A stretch of 64,000 nucleotides of DNA from Microbacterium sp. Marseille-Q6965 (lineage in GTDB: Bacteria > Actinomycetota > Actinomycetes > Actinomycetales > Microbacteriaceae), in the NCBI RefSeq assembly GCF_946151065.1, contig NZ_CAMGZA010000003.1, positions 124,001 through 188,000 of the forward strand. Direction: 5' to 3'. Within the stretch, counting starts at the first letter, position 1, and every line of letters starts with the position of its first letter. A program made the position numbers and the translations under genes. Under the pieces are notes generated by a model. That model saw nothing but the letters and a program-made list of their open reading frames with translations, made no database searches and was not told the origin of the DNA. Shown here piece by piece: positions 33,822 to 42,935 of this stretch.

Positions 33822-36767
33822 ATGTTCGCTCTGCTGCTCGCGTTCGCGGTGGGATCCGTCCTCACGGCGATGCTCGCCCGCCCGCTCGGTCCGCGGGTCT
33901 TCCTCGTGGCCGCCGCCTTCCCCCTGGCGGCCTTCGTGCACACCGCGCTGCAGGTACCGCTCGTTGCCGGCGGCGGGGCGATCGCCGAGTCGTGGGCGTG
34001 GATCGAGGCGCTCGACATCCGCCTGTCGATGCGCATGGACGCGCTGGGTGCGCTCATGGCCCTCATCGTCACCGGGGTCGGGGCGCTCGTCATGGTCTAC
34101 TGCGTCGTCTATTTCCGCGGCGCGGGCGACGGCATCGGCCGCTTCGCGGGCGTGCTGCTCGCCTTCGCGGGCGCGATGTACGGCCTCGTGCTCACCGACG
34201 ACCTCGTGCTGCTCGTGATGTTCTGGGAGGCCACGAGCGTCCTGTCGTACCTGCTCATCGGGCACAACCATCTGCGTGCCGCCAGCCGCCGCGCCGCCCT
34301 GCAGGCGCTGCTCGTCACGACGCTCGGCGGTCTCGTGATGCTCGTGGGCGTCGTGATGCTCGTGGCCGTCAGCGAGACGACGAGCATCTCGGCCCTCCTG
34401 GCGGACCCGCCTGCCGGCGGCATGGTGAACGCCGCCCTCGTGCTCGTGCTCGTCGGGGCGCTCAGCAAGTCGGCGATCTTCCCGTTCCACTTCTGGCTGC
34501 CGGGAGCGATGGCGGCCCCCACGCCGGTGAGCGCCTACCTGCACGCGGCGGCGATGGTGAAGGCCGGCGTGTATCTGCTGGCCCTGTTCGCCCCGTTCTT
34601 CGCCGAGACGGCCCTGTGGCGACCCATCGTCATCTCCCTCGGCCTGTTCACGATGCTGCTCGGCGGCCTCCAGGCCCTGCGCGAGAACGACCTCAAGCGC
34701 ATCCTCGCGTTCGGAACGGTCAGCCAGCTCGGGTTCATCGCCGTCGTGGTGGGCTTCGGCACGCGCGACACCGCCCTGGCCGGCGCTGCGCTCGTGCTGG
34801 CGCACGCGCTGTTCAAGTCGACGCTGTTCCTCGTCGTCGGCGTCATCGATCGGCAGCTGTCCACCCGCGATGTCGGCGAGCTGAGCGGGCTCGCGCGGCA
34901 GGCGCCCACGATGGCGGTCGTCTCGCTCGTGGCCGTCGCTTCGATGGCGGGCGTGGCTCCCACCCTGGGATTCGTGGCCAAGGAGGCCGCGCTGGGCGCG
35001 CTCATCGACGATGCCCTCGCCGGGGGCGTGTGGGGTTGGGTCGCGTTGATCGGCGTGTCGCTGGGTTCGGTGCTCACCGTCGCCTACGGCATCCGCTTCC
35101 TGTGGGGCGCGTTCGGGACGAAGCGTGACCGCGACGGGCGGCCGCACGCGGTCACGGAGTGGCCGGACCCGCCGATCGGCTTCCTCGCCGCCCCCATCAC
35201 GCTGGCAGCCCTCGCGCTGGTGGGCGGGCTCGTCGGCCCGTGGATCGAGGCGCTGCTTGCGCCCTACGCCGACACCGCACCCGGCGAAGCCCACGGCCAC
35301 CTCGTGCTGTGGCACGGCCTGCAGCCGGCGCTGTTCGTCTCGGTGGGCACCCTCGTCGTCGGCGCGTTGGCGTTCTGGGCGTCACGTGCGACGGGCTGGG
35401 ACGCGTCGGGGCGCGTGCTGCCCTTCACCGCGACGGACCTGTACTTCTTCGCCGTGCGCGGCGTGGACCGCCTCTCGGTGGTGGTCACGCGCGTCACGCA
35501 GCGGGGCTCGCTCCCGATCTACGTGGGGACGGTCTTCCTCGTGCTCATCGCGGCCGAGGGCACGGTGCTGCTCGCAGGCCGCGAATGGCGCGTGGCGCTC
35601 GATGCCTGGCAGCACCCGGTGCAGCTGGCGGCCGCGCCCATCATGATCCTCGCGGGCTTCGTCGCCGTCATGGCCCGCAAGCGCTACACCGGCGTCGTGC
35701 TCGTCTCGGTGACCGGCCTCGGGATGGTGGCGCTCTTCGCGAGCATGGGGGCGCCCGACCTCGCGATCACCCAGGTGCTCGTTGAGGCCGTGACGCTCGT
35801 GGCCTTCGCGCTCGTGCTGCGGCGGCTGCCCTCCCGGCTGGGCGCCCACAGCGGTAGCTCCATGCCCCTCGTGCGTGCCCTCATCGGCGGCGCCGTCGGC
35901 ATCACGATGGCGCTGCTCGTCGTCATCGCGACGGGCGCGCGCGTGCATGAGCCCGTGTCGGCGTCGTGGACCGAGATGGCGTACGAGATCGGGCACGGCA
36001 AGAACGTGGTCAACGTCGCGCTGGTCGACCTGCGCGGCTGGGACACGATGGGCGAGCTGTCGGTGCTCGTGCTCGCCGCCACCGGCGTCGCCTCGCTCGT
36101 GTTCGTCACGCACCGCACCGACAACACCCTCGCGCGGCTGAGCCGGCGGCTGCCGCTGCGCAGCCGGATCGCGGCGAACAAGGCGGCGCGGCGTCCGCTC
36201 GTCGAGACGGACGAGGGGCTGCGTCCGCAGACGTCGGAGAACCGCGACAGCCCGCGGGCGTGGCTCGTGGGCGGGCAGAAGCTGCAGGCGGAATCGCGCT
36301 CGATCGTCCTCGAGGTCGTCGTCCGCATCCTCTTCCACACGATCATCGTCGTCTCGATCTACCTGCTCTTCGCCGGCCACAACCTGCCGGGCGGCGGCTT
36401 CGCGGGCGGTCTCGTCGCGGGGATGGCGCTCGTCATGCGCTACGTGGCGGGAGGTCGCTGGGAGCTGGGCGCGGCCGCACCGGGCGACGCCGGCCAGCTG
36501 CTGGGCGTGGGCATGATCCTCGCCGTGGGCACGGCGGTGGCCCCCATGCTGTTCGGGCTCGATCCGCTCACCCGCGCGGTGTGGGAGGCCGACCTGCCCG
36601 TCGTGGGCCACATCGAGTTCGTCAGCTCGACGATCTTCGACGTGGGCGTGTACCTCGTGGTGATCGGGCTGGTGCTCGACGTGCTGCGCAGCCTGGGCGC
36701 CGAGGTGGACAAGCAGCTCAAGGAGTCGGCCCACGAGCCCACGGGCGGAACGAGGGCCGCCGGATGA
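33822..36767 (+). CDS. mrpA: Na+/H+ antiporter subunit A with fused MrpB domain
   Basis: Large membrane subunit of 981 residues of the multi-subunit Mrp antiporter, which exchanges Na+ for H+ in alkaline or salt stress. It is related to NuoL: about residues 1-480 carry the proton-channel core, with MFWEATSVLSYLLIGH, SKSAIFPFHFWLPGAMAAPTPVSAYLHAA and LAHALFKSTLFLVVG. A further bundle of TMs follows, and the C-terminal 140 residues are an MrpB domain (FHTIIVVSIYLLFAGHNLPGGGFAGG). Hence no separate mrpB exists. ATG 33822 has an AGAGGAG site; a TAGGAT -10 lies at 33767-33772. Confidence 0.95.
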   Translation: MFALLLAFAVGSVLTAMLARPLGPRVFLVAAAFPLAAFVHTALQVPLVAGGGAIAESWAWIEALDIRLSMRMDALGALMALIVTGVGALVMVYCVVYFRGAGDGIGRFAGVLLAFAGAMYGLVLTDDLVLLVMFWEATSVLSYLLIGHNHLRAASRRAALQALLVTTLGGLVMLVGVVMLVAVSETTSISALLADPPAGGMVNAALVLVLVGALSKSAIFPFHFWLPGAMAAPTPVSAYLHAAAMVKAGVYLLALFAPFFAETALWRPIVISLGLFTMLLGGLQALRENDLKRILAFGTVSQLGFIAVVVGFGTRDTALAGAALVLAHALFKSTLFLVVGVIDRQLSTRDVGELSGLARQAPTMAVVSLVAVASMAGVAPTLGFVAKEAALGALIDDALAGGVWGWVALIGVSLGSVLTVAYGIRFLWGAFGTKRDRDGRPHAVTEWPDPPIGFLAAPITLAALALVGGLVGPWIEALLAPYADTAPGEAHGHLVLWHGLQPALFVSVGTLVVGALAFWASRATGWDASGRVLPFTATDLYFFAVRGVDRLSVVVTRVTQRGSLPIYVGTVFLVLIAAEGTVLLAGREWRVALDAWQHPVQLAAAPIMILAGFVAVMARKRYTGVVLVSVTGLGMVALFASMGAPDLAITQVLVEAVTLVAFALVLRRLPSRLGAHSGSSMPLVRALIGGAVGITMALLVVIATGARVHEPVSASWTEMAYEIGHGKNVVNVALVDLRGWDTMGELSVLVLAATGVASLVFVTHRTDNTLARLSRRLPLRSRIAANKAARRPLVETDEGLRPQTSENRDSPRAWLVGGQKLQAESRSIVLEVVVRILFHTIIVVSIYLLFAGHNLPGGGFAGGLVAGMALVMRYVAGGRWELGAAAPGDAGQLLGVGMILAVGTAVAPMLFGLDPLTRAVWEADLPVVGHIEFVSSTIFDVGVYLVVIGLVLDVLRSLGAEVDKQLKESAHEPTGGTRAAG

Positions 36768-37321
36768 ACGTCTCGCTCACGCTCGTGCTCGTGATGGCCG
36801 TGCTCTATGCGGCCGGGGTGTACGCCATGCTGGAGCGCAGCCTGACGCGGGTGCTCATCGGCTTCCTCCTGCTCGGCAACGCGACGAACCTGCTGCTGCT
36901 GATCGTGATGGGCTTCCCCGGGAACGCGCCGTTCTACGGGGGTGACGAACCGCAGAGCGATCCGCTGCCGCAGGCCCTTGCGCTCACCGCGATCGTGATC
37001 ACCTTCGCGGTGAGCGCGTTCCTGCTCGCCCTCATCTACCGCTCCTGGCAGCTCGGGCAGGCCGACACCGTGGTGGACGACGCAGAGGATCTCGCGTTGC
37101 GGGAGGCGGCCACCGGCACGGAGGACGCGATGGAGGACGAAGCCGAGGACGCGGCCACGGAGGACGAGGCGACCACCGAGTTCGTCGATGGCGCGCCGGT
37201 GCCGCTACGCGTGCTCCGCTCCGCGGACTTCGCGGCGATCTCCGAGGATGCGCCCGTGGACAGGCCGACACGCGCATATCGCAGGAATGAACGGGACGAC
37301 GACGGGAAGGGGGAGCGATGA
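36764..37321 (+). CDS. mrpC: Na+/H+ antiporter subunit C
   Basis: NuoK-like membrane subunit, 185 residues. Three TMs in the first 90 residues with the family marks GVYAMLERSLTRVLIGFLLLGNATNLL and DPLPQALALTAIVITFAVSAF. The remaining 90 residues are a cytosolic tail rich in Glu, Asp, Ala and Thr, longer than in Bacillus MrpC; its role is unknown. ATG overlaps the mrpA stop (ATGA). Confidence 0.94.
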   Translation: MNVSLTLVLVMAVLYAAGVYAMLERSLTRVLIGFLLLGNATNLLLLIVMGFPGNAPFYGGDEPQSDPLPQALALTAIVITFAVSAFLLALIYRSWQLGQADTVVDDAEDLALREAATGTEDAMEDEAEDAATEDEATTEFVDGAPVPLRVLRSADFAAISEDAPVDRPTRAYRRNERDDDGKGER

Positions 37322-38880
37322 ACTGGAGCCTTCTCGTGCCGATGCTCGTGGCGCTGCCCCTGCTCGGCGCCGCGGTCACCCTCGTGCTGGGACACCACCG
37401 CCGCTGGCAGGTGGGGGTGTCGATCGCGACCCTGACGCTCACTTTCGTCATCGCCGTCGTGCTGCTGCTGGTCGTCGACGCGGGCAACCCGCTCGCCGTC
37501 AGCGTGGCCGGGTGGGATCTGCCGTTCGGCATCGTGCTCTACGTCGATCGCCTGGCCGCCCTGCTCGTGGCCGTGTCGAGCGTCGTGCTGCTCGCCGTGC
37601 TCCTGTTCTCGGTCGGCCAGGGCGCCGCCGATGGGGACGAGGAGACGCCGGTGTCGATCTTCCACCCCTCCTACCTCATCCTGGCGGCGGGGATCTTCGA
37701 CGCCTTCATCGCGGGGGACCTCTTCAACCTCTACGTGGGCTTCGAGATCCTGCTCGTCGCCTCGTACGTGCTCATCACGCTCGGCAGCACCGAGTCGCGC
37801 ATCCGCACCGGCACGGTCTACATCGTCGTCTCGCTCGTCTCGAGCATCCTGTTCCTCTCCGCGATCGCGATGATCTACGGAGCGCTCGGCACGGTGAACA
37901 TGGCGCACATTGCCGAGCGGATGACCGACCTGCCCGATGACGTCCAGCTCCTGCTGCACCTGCTCCTCGTGCTCGCGTTCGCGATCAAGGCCGCCGTGTT
38001 CCCGCTGTCGTTCTGGCTGCCCGACTCGTACCCCACGGCGCCGGCTCCCGTCACCGCCGTGTTCGCGGGCCTGCTGACGAAGGTCGGCGTGTACGCGCTG
38101 ATCCGCACCGAGACGCAGCTGTTCAACGACAGCGACATCAACATGCTGCTGCTGATCGTCGCGCTGGCGACGATGATCGTCGGCATCCTCGGCGCGGTCG
38201 CGCAAGCGGAGCTGAAGCGCATCCTGTCGTTCACGCTCGTGAGTCACGTGGGTTACATGGTGTTCGGCCTCGCGATCGCCACCGAGGCGGCCGTCGGCGC
38301 GACCATTTACTACATGGTCCACCACATCGTGGTGCAGACGACGCTGTTCCTGGCCGTCGGTCTCATCGAGCGGCGCGCCGGATCGACGTCGATCCTCAAG
38401 GTGAAGGGCCTCATGGCCGCGGCGCCGCTGATCGCCGTGCTCTATTTCGTGCCCGCGCTGAACCTCGGCGGGCTGCCGCCGTTCTCGGGCTTCCTGGGCA
38501 AGTACGCGCTCTTCGACGCGGCCGCCGAGCAGGGCACGCCCCTGATGTACGTGCTGATCGTGGGCGGCATCGTCACGTCGCTGCTCACGCTCTACGCGCT
38601 CATGCGGGCGTGGAACCTGTCGTTCTGGCGGGAGCAGGAGGACTCGAGCGAGACCGAGGCCCGTATCGCCTACCTGGGCGGCTCTCCCGAGGCGCAGCAG
38701 CAGAGCGAGCGCCGCGTCATCCCGCGCATCATGACGACCGCGACCGCCGGCATGGTCGTGCTCTCCGTCGGCCTGACCGTGTTCGCCGGCCCGCTGTACG
38801 CCGTGTGCGACCGGATCGGGCAGTCGCTCCTGCAACCCATCTCGCTCGTGGAGCTCGACGATGCGGAGGCCCAGCCGTGA
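37318..38880 (+). CDS. mrpD: Na+/H+ antiporter subunit D
   Basis: NuoM/N-like proton-translocating subunit, 520 residues, about 14 TMs. Seen are the conserved Glu in YVGFEILLVASYVLITLG, KAAVFPLSFWLPDSYPTAPAPVTAVFAGLLTKVGVYALIR with the channel Lys, and a second Lys in QAELKRILSFTLVSHVGYM. The C-terminal tail is soluble, with QQQSERRV. Starts inside the mrpC stop (ATGA) and ends inside the mrpE start (GTGA). Confidence 0.95.
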   Translation: MNWSLLVPMLVALPLLGAAVTLVLGHHRRWQVGVSIATLTLTFVIAVVLLLVVDAGNPLAVSVAGWDLPFGIVLYVDRLAALLVAVSSVVLLAVLLFSVGQGAADGDEETPVSIFHPSYLILAAGIFDAFIAGDLFNLYVGFEILLVASYVLITLGSTESRIRTGTVYIVVSLVSSILFLSAIAMIYGALGTVNMAHIAERMTDLPDDVQLLLHLLLVLAFAIKAAVFPLSFWLPDSYPTAPAPVTAVFAGLLTKVGVYALIRTETQLFNDSDINMLLLIVALATMIVGILGAVAQAELKRILSFTLVSHVGYMVFGLAIATEAAVGATIYYMVHHIVVQTTLFLAVGLIERRAGSTSILKVKGLMAAAPLIAVLYFVPALNLGGLPPFSGFLGKYALFDAAAEQGTPLMYVLIVGGIVTSLLTLYALMRAWNLSFWREQEDSSETEARIAYLGGSPEAQQQSERRVIPRIMTTATAGMVVLSVGLTVFAGPLYAVCDRIGQSLLQPISLVELDDAEAQP

Positions 38881-39461
38881 GGGACTCCCGGTCGCGCCTC
38901 AAGCTGTTCTGGCGCCAGCTGCCGTTCTTCCTGTGGCTGGTCGTGCTCTGGATGCTGCTGTGGGGGCAGCTGACCATGCTCGCGCTGGTCACCGGCGTGC
39001 TCGTGGCCATCTTCGTCACCACGTGGTTTCGGCTGCCGGCCGCCCAGATGTCGGGTCGCGTCAACCTCTGGTACGGCCTCGTCTTCGGGGTGACGTTCGT
39101 CGTCGAGCTCGTGCACGGAGCGCTCAGCGTCTCGTGGGAGGTGCTGCGGCCGGGCCCCACGCGTGCGGCGATCATCCGCGTGCCGCTGCGGGTCGACGAC
39201 GACCTCATCATGACCCACGTCGCCGTCGCGTCCTCGTTGATCCCCGGTTCCACCGTGATCGAGGCGGACCGTGAGCGGCGGGTGCTCTACCTGCACGCGA
39301 TCGGGATGAAAGACCTGGCGGCGGTCGACGCGCAGCGCCGGCGCGTGCAGCACTGGGAGGAGCGTGCGGTCGCGGCCGTGGGCACGCGCGCGCAGCTGAG
39401 GGCGCTGCGCGAGGGCGCCGGCCCGGTCGCGGATCGGGTGGACGCGGGAGGTGCGGAATGA
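38877..39461 (+). CDS. mrpE: Na+/H+ antiporter subunit E
   Basis: Subunit of 194 residues. Two or three N-terminal TMs (about 15-60, FFLWLVVLWMLLWGQLTMLAL). The cytosolic domain carries the family block RAAIIRVPLRVDDDLIMTHVAVASSLIPGSTVIE and YLHAIGM. The GTG start at 38877 is part of the mrpD stop; the long upstream open frame is not coding. C-terminal extension of about 40 residues, basic and helical. Confidence 0.93.
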   Translation: MRDSRSRLKLFWRQLPFFLWLVVLWMLLWGQLTMLALVTGVLVAIFVTTWFRLPAAQMSGRVNLWYGLVFGVTFVVELVHGALSVSWEVLRPGPTRAAIIRVPLRVDDDLIMTHVAVASSLIPGSTVIEADRERRVLYLHAIGMKDLAAVDAQRRRVQHWEERAVAAVGTRAQLRALREGAGPVADRVDAGGAE

Positions 39462-39721
39462 CCGGCGTGCTCGTGGCGGTGATCGCCGCGATCTTCGCGG
39501 TGGCGGCGGCGGTGGCGCTCGTGCGGCTCGTGCGGGGTCCCTCCATCCTCGACCGCGCGGTTGCGAGCGACGTGCTGCTCACCGAGGTCATGTGTCTGAT
39601 CGGCGCCGAGATGGTCATCAACCGGCACGCCGACACCCTGCCGCTGATGCTCATCATCGCCGCGGTGGGCGTCTTCGGCACCGTGGCGGTGGCCCGCTTC
39701 GTGGCGAGGAGGGACCAGTGA
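39458..39721 (+). CDS. mrpF: Na+/H+ antiporter subunit F
   Basis: Small membrane subunit, 87 residues, three TMs. The conserved VRLVRGPSILDRAVASDVL loop with Asp/Arg sits between TM1 and TM2, and GVFGTVAVARF closes TM3. ATGA overlap with mrpE and GTGA overlap with mrpG. Confidence 0.94.
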   Translation: MTGVLVAVIAAIFAVAAAVALVRLVRGPSILDRAVASDVLLTEVMCLIGAEMVINRHADTLPLMLIIAAVGVFGTVAVARFVARRDQ

Positions 39722-40065
39722 CCCTCGAATCCGTGCTCGACACCGTCGCGCTGCTGCTCGTGCTGGGCGGCGCGCTGCTGTGCCTGATCGCCTCGGTGGG
39801 GCTGCTGCGGCTGGGCGACGTGCCCTCGCGCCTCCACGCCGCCACGAAGCCGCAGGTGCTGGGGCTGCTGCTCATCGCCACCGCCATCGCCCTCACGATG
39901 CGCTCGTGGCCCGTGCTCGCGATGCTCGTGCCGGTCGTGCTCATCCAGCTGGCCACCGCGCCGCTCTCGGCTCACATGGTGGGGCGCCAGGCATACCGCA
40001 ACGGCACCTACGACGCCGACGGCCTTCTCGTCGACGAGCTGGCGCAGGAGCGCGACGAGCGGTGA
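39718..40065 (+). CDS. mrpG: Na+/H+ antiporter subunit G
   Basis: Small membrane subunit, 115 residues, three TMs. Family mark LIASVGLLRLGDVPSRLHAATKPQVLGLLLI at about 21-51. C-terminal polar tail. The stop abuts the stop of the convergent ald gene with no base between. Last gene of the operon. Confidence 0.94.
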   Translation: MTLESVLDTVALLLVLGGALLCLIASVGLLRLGDVPSRLHAATKPQVLGLLLIATAIALTMRSWPVLAMLVPVVLIQLATAPLSAHMVGRQAYRNGTYDADGLLVDELAQERDER

Positions 40066-41163
40066 CTAGCTCGCGAGGGCGTAGCCGAAGGCGCTGGCGA
40101 CGCCCGCGTTGGTGACCTGTCCGCGCCGCACGTTCAAGCCCTTCGCCAGCGCGGCGTCCGCCTCCGCGGCCGCGTCCCACCCGCGGTCCGCGATCGCCAC
40201 GATGTACGGGAGGGTCGCGTTGGTCAGCGCCCGCGTGGACGTCTCCGGGACGGCGCCCGGCATGTTCGCGACGCAGTAGTAGAGGGTGTCGTGCACCGCG
40301 AACGTCGGATCGTCGTGGGTCGTCGCGTGTGATCCCTCGAAGCAGCCGCCCTGGTCGATCGCGATGTCGACGAGCACGGCGCCGGCCTTCATGCCCGCGA
40401 CCATGTCGTCGGTGACGAGCTTGGGGGCGGCCGCCCCGGGGATCAGCACGGAGCCGATGACGAGGTCGGCATCGGCCAGTGCCTCGGCGATCGCGTAGCG
40501 GGTGGACGCCGCGGTCTGCAGGCCGTTGCCGTAGCGGTGCTCGAGCTCGCGCAGGCGGGGCAGGTTCACGTCGAGCACCGTCACCTGTGCCCCGAGCCCG
40601 AGGGCGTTCGCCGCCGCGTGCTCTCCCGCGACGCCGCCGCCGATGACCACGACCTTGCCGCGCCGGGTGCCCGCGACCCCGCCGAGCAGCGCGCCGCGAC
40701 CACCGTGTGCGCGCATGAGGTGGTACGAGCCGACGGCGATCGACAAGCGCCCCGCGACCTCGCTCATGGGCGTGAGCAGCGGCAGCGACCGGTCGGACAG
40801 CTGCACCGTCTCGTACGCGACGGCGGTGGTTCGGGCGGCGACGAGCGCGTCCGTGAGCGGCCGGTCGGCGGCCAGGTGCAGGTAGGCGAAGAGGGTGAGG
40901 TCCTCGCGCAGGTGCGGGTGTTCCTCGGCGATCGGTTCCTTCACCTTCACGAGCAGCTCCGCGTCGCCCCACACGTCGGCCGCTCGGGGCACGATCCTGG
41001 CCCCCGCGGCGGCGAAGTCGGCGTCGGCGATGCGCGAGCCCGCGCCCGCTCCCGCCTGCACGAGCACCTCGTGCCCGCGACGCACGAGAGCGTCGACGCC
41101 GGCCGGCGTGATCGCGACGCGGTTCTCGTTGTTCTTGATCTCGGTGGGGATGCCGACGCGCAT
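40066..41163 (-). CDS. ald: Alanine dehydrogenase
   Basis: NAD-dependent enzyme interconverting L-alanine and pyruvate plus ammonia, hexameric, 365 residues. MRVGIPTEIKNNENRVAITPAGV opening, catalytic Lys in LVKVKEP (about 73-75) and His in YLHLAADRP (about 95). The Rossmann fold reads VVIGGGVAGEHAAANALGLGA, with Asp198-type acid in TVLDVN. The late block AVPETSTRALTNATLPY is typical. Divergent Lrp-type regulator across 116 bp, as for AldR-controlled ald in mycobacteria. Stop abuts mrpG stop. Confidence 0.96.
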   Translation of the reverse strand: MRVGIPTEIKNNENRVAITPAGVDALVRRGHEVLVQAGAGAGSRIADADFAAAGARIVPRAADVWGDAELLVKVKEPIAEEHPHLREDLTLFAYLHLAADRPLTDALVAARTTAVAYETVQLSDRSLPLLTPMSEVAGRLSIAVGSYHLMRAHGGRGALLGGVAGTRRGKVVVIGGGVAGEHAAANALGLGAQVTVLDVNLPRLRELEHRYGNGLQTAASTRYAIAEALADADLVIGSVLIPGAAAPKLVTDDMVAGMKAGAVLVDIAIDQGGCFEGSHATTHDDPTFAVHDTLYYCVANMPGAVPETSTRALTNATLPYIVAIADRGWDAAAEADAALAKGLNVRRGQVTNAGVASAFGYALAS

Positions 41164-41203
41164 CGGAACTCCTCGTCAGACGGTGTTCGGTTGCGTCGAG
41201 GAT

Positions 41204-41247
41204 CGCAGGACGTTCGTTTCCCTCGCGTAACGCCCGAAGATCCTGCG
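41204..41247. promoter_or_regulatory. Inverted repeat between ald and the Lrp-type gene
   Basis: CGCAGGACGTTCG (41204-41216) and CGAAGATCCTGCG (41235-41247) form a 13-bp inverted pair with two mismatches, centres 31 bp apart (about three turns). Its position between the divergent genes fits an AldR-type operator. Confidence 0.5.
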
Positions 41248-41266
41248 CCCACTGGCCGTGCGGGGC

Positions 41267-41272
41267 TACGCT
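41267..41272 (+). promoter_or_regulatory. -10 element (TACGCT), leaderless type
   Basis: TACGCT ends 7 nt before the ATG of the Lrp-type regulator. Confidence 0.45.
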
Positions 41273-41279
41273 CGACCGC

Positions 41280-41789
41280 ATGAGCGACGCGAAGGGGGCA
41301 GGAGGACCGAAGAATCTGCGAACGGTCGAACTGGACGAGACCGACCAGCGGATCGTGGAGATTCTGGAGCGGGACGGCCGGATCACCAACGCCGACCTCG
41401 CCGCGGCGCTCGACATCGCCCCGTCCACCGCGCACGCGCGCACGCGATCCCTCGTCGAGCGCGGGGTGATCACCGGGTTCCACGCCAGCGTGGACCATCG
41501 TCGCCTCGGCCGCGGGCTGCAGGCGATCATCGGGGTCACGCTCCGCGGCGGCACGCGGCATGACAGCATCGTCGCCTTCGCCGACGAGGTGCGGGTGCTG
41601 CCGCAGGTCGTGCAGCTGTTCTTCCTGGGCGGCACCGACGACTTCATGGTTCACATCGCCGTGGGCGACTCGAGCGAGGTGCGGCAGTTCGTCGTCGACA
41701 ACCTCTCCACCCAGCCCTTCGTGGCGGCGACCCGGACGAGCCTGATCTTCGAGTACCACCGCAACGGCGTCGCCTCGAGCTTCGCGTGA
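41280..41789 (+). CDS. Lrp/AsnC-family regulator, probable AldR
   Basis: Feast/famine regulator of 169 residues. N-terminal winged HTH at about 20-75 (LDETDQRIVEILERDGRITNADLAAALDIAPSTAHARTRSLVERGVITGF). C-terminal RAM domain with GTDDFMVHIAVGD that binds amino acids and forms octamers. Divergence from ald makes it the likely alanine-responsive activator/repressor of ald. Leaderless-type start. Confidence 0.9.
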   Translation: MSDAKGAGGPKNLRTVELDETDQRIVEILERDGRITNADLAAALDIAPSTAHARTRSLVERGVITGFHASVDHRRLGRGLQAIIGVTLRGGTRHDSIVAFADEVRVLPQVVQLFFLGGTDDFMVHIAVGDSSEVRQFVVDNLSTQPFVAATRTSLIFEYHRNGVASSFA

Positions 41790-41816
41790 GTCGGTTGCGC
41801 AGCGAGCGCGGCGGGC

Positions 41817-42815
41817 TCAGCCGCGATCGCGGTCGAGCCAGCCGCGCAGACGATCCAGCGGCCAGGTGGTGATGATGCGCTCGGCGGGCACACCGGCGCG
41901 CTCGGCGCGCTCGGCGCCGTAGTCAAGCAGCGACAGCTGCCCCGGCGCGTGGGCGTCGCTGTCGATGGCGAACAGACAGCCCTTGTCGAGCGCACGCGCG
42001 ATGAGCTCATCGGGCGGGTCCTGTCGCTCGGGGCGCGAGTTGATCTCGACGGCCACGCCGTGCTCCGCACAGGCCTCGAAGACGGCATCCGCGTCGAACT
42101 CCGAGGGCGGCCGTGTGCCGCGGGAGCCCTCGACGAGGCGCCCGGTGCAGTGCCCGAGGACGTCGGTGTGCGGGCTTCGCACGGCGGCCAGCATGCGCCG
42201 GGTCATGCTCGCGGCGTCCATCCGGAGCTGGGAGTGCACGCTCGCCACGACGACATCGAGCCGCGCGAGCAGCGTGTCGTCCTGGTCGAGGGCGCCGTCG
42301 ACCAGGATGTCCACCTCGATACCGCTCAGCAGGGTGAACCCGTCGTCCGAGAGGGTCGCGACGACATCGAGCTGCCGTTCGAGGCGCTCGGCGGAAAGGC
42401 CGTTCGCGACGGTCAGGCGCGGCGAGTGGTCGGTGAGCGCGAGATACTCGTGCCCCAGGCGCCGGCCGGCGGTCACCATCGACTCGATCGGCATGAGTCC
42501 GTCGGACCAGTCGGAGTGAGAGTGCAGGTCGCCCCGCAGGAGGCCGCGCAGGGCGCTGCGCCCCGCGGCACCGGTGCGGGCCCGAAGCTCGACGAGGTAG
42601 GCCGGCACCTCTCCGGCGAGGGCCTCCTGGATGACGCGGAAGGTGCTCTCGCCGATCCCGGTGCGGCGGCGCAACCCGGGTGCGTCGTTGAGCTCATCGG
42701 GCGTGAGCCCGGCGATGACATCGGCGGCCGTGCGGAAGGCCTTCGACTTGTAGCGCGACGATCGCTCCCGCTCCAGCAGGTAGGCGATCTCGGTGAGCGC
42801 GTCGAGGGGGTCCAT
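41817..42815 (-). CDS. PHP-domain phosphoesterase (PolX-like C-terminal half)
   Basis: Protein of 332 residues. Helix-hairpin-helix-like N-terminus (DPLDALTEIAYLLERERSSRYKSKAFRTAADVI, about 1-95) resembling the 8-kDa/HhH region of PolX. The PHP domain from about 105: GDLHSHSDWSDG, YLALTDHSPRL, SGIEVDI, ASVHSQL, DVLGHCTG, EINSRPERQDPP and DSDAHAPGQ. All metal ligands look present. The polymerase palm of PolX is absent. Likely a 3'-5' exonuclease or phosphatase in DNA repair or histidinol-phosphate-type hydrolysis. ATG 42815 chosen over an upstream start because the family begins there; a CAGACT -10-like hexamer is 7 nt upstream. Confidence 0.85.
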   Translation of the reverse strand: MDPLDALTEIAYLLERERSSRYKSKAFRTAADVIAGLTPDELNDAPGLRRRTGIGESTFRVIQEALAGEVPAYLVELRARTGAAGRSALRGLLRGDLHSHSDWSDGLMPIESMVTAGRRLGHEYLALTDHSPRLTVANGLSAERLERQLDVVATLSDDGFTLLSGIEVDILVDGALDQDDTLLARLDVVVASVHSQLRMDAASMTRRMLAAVRSPHTDVLGHCTGRLVEGSRGTRPPSEFDADAVFEACAEHGVAVEINSRPERQDPPDELIARALDKGCLFAIDSDAHAPGQLSLLDYGAERAERAGVPAERIITTWPLDRLRGWLDRDRG

Positions 42816-42935
42816 GCCTGCCAGTCTGCCGCGGCGACGCCTCCCGCGGGGCGACGCCGCGTCACGCGGCCGCACGCGACCGGGCGCCGCGCGGTCCCCC
42901 GCGGCGCGGGGCGAGATCGCGGTTCGACGGGCGGT

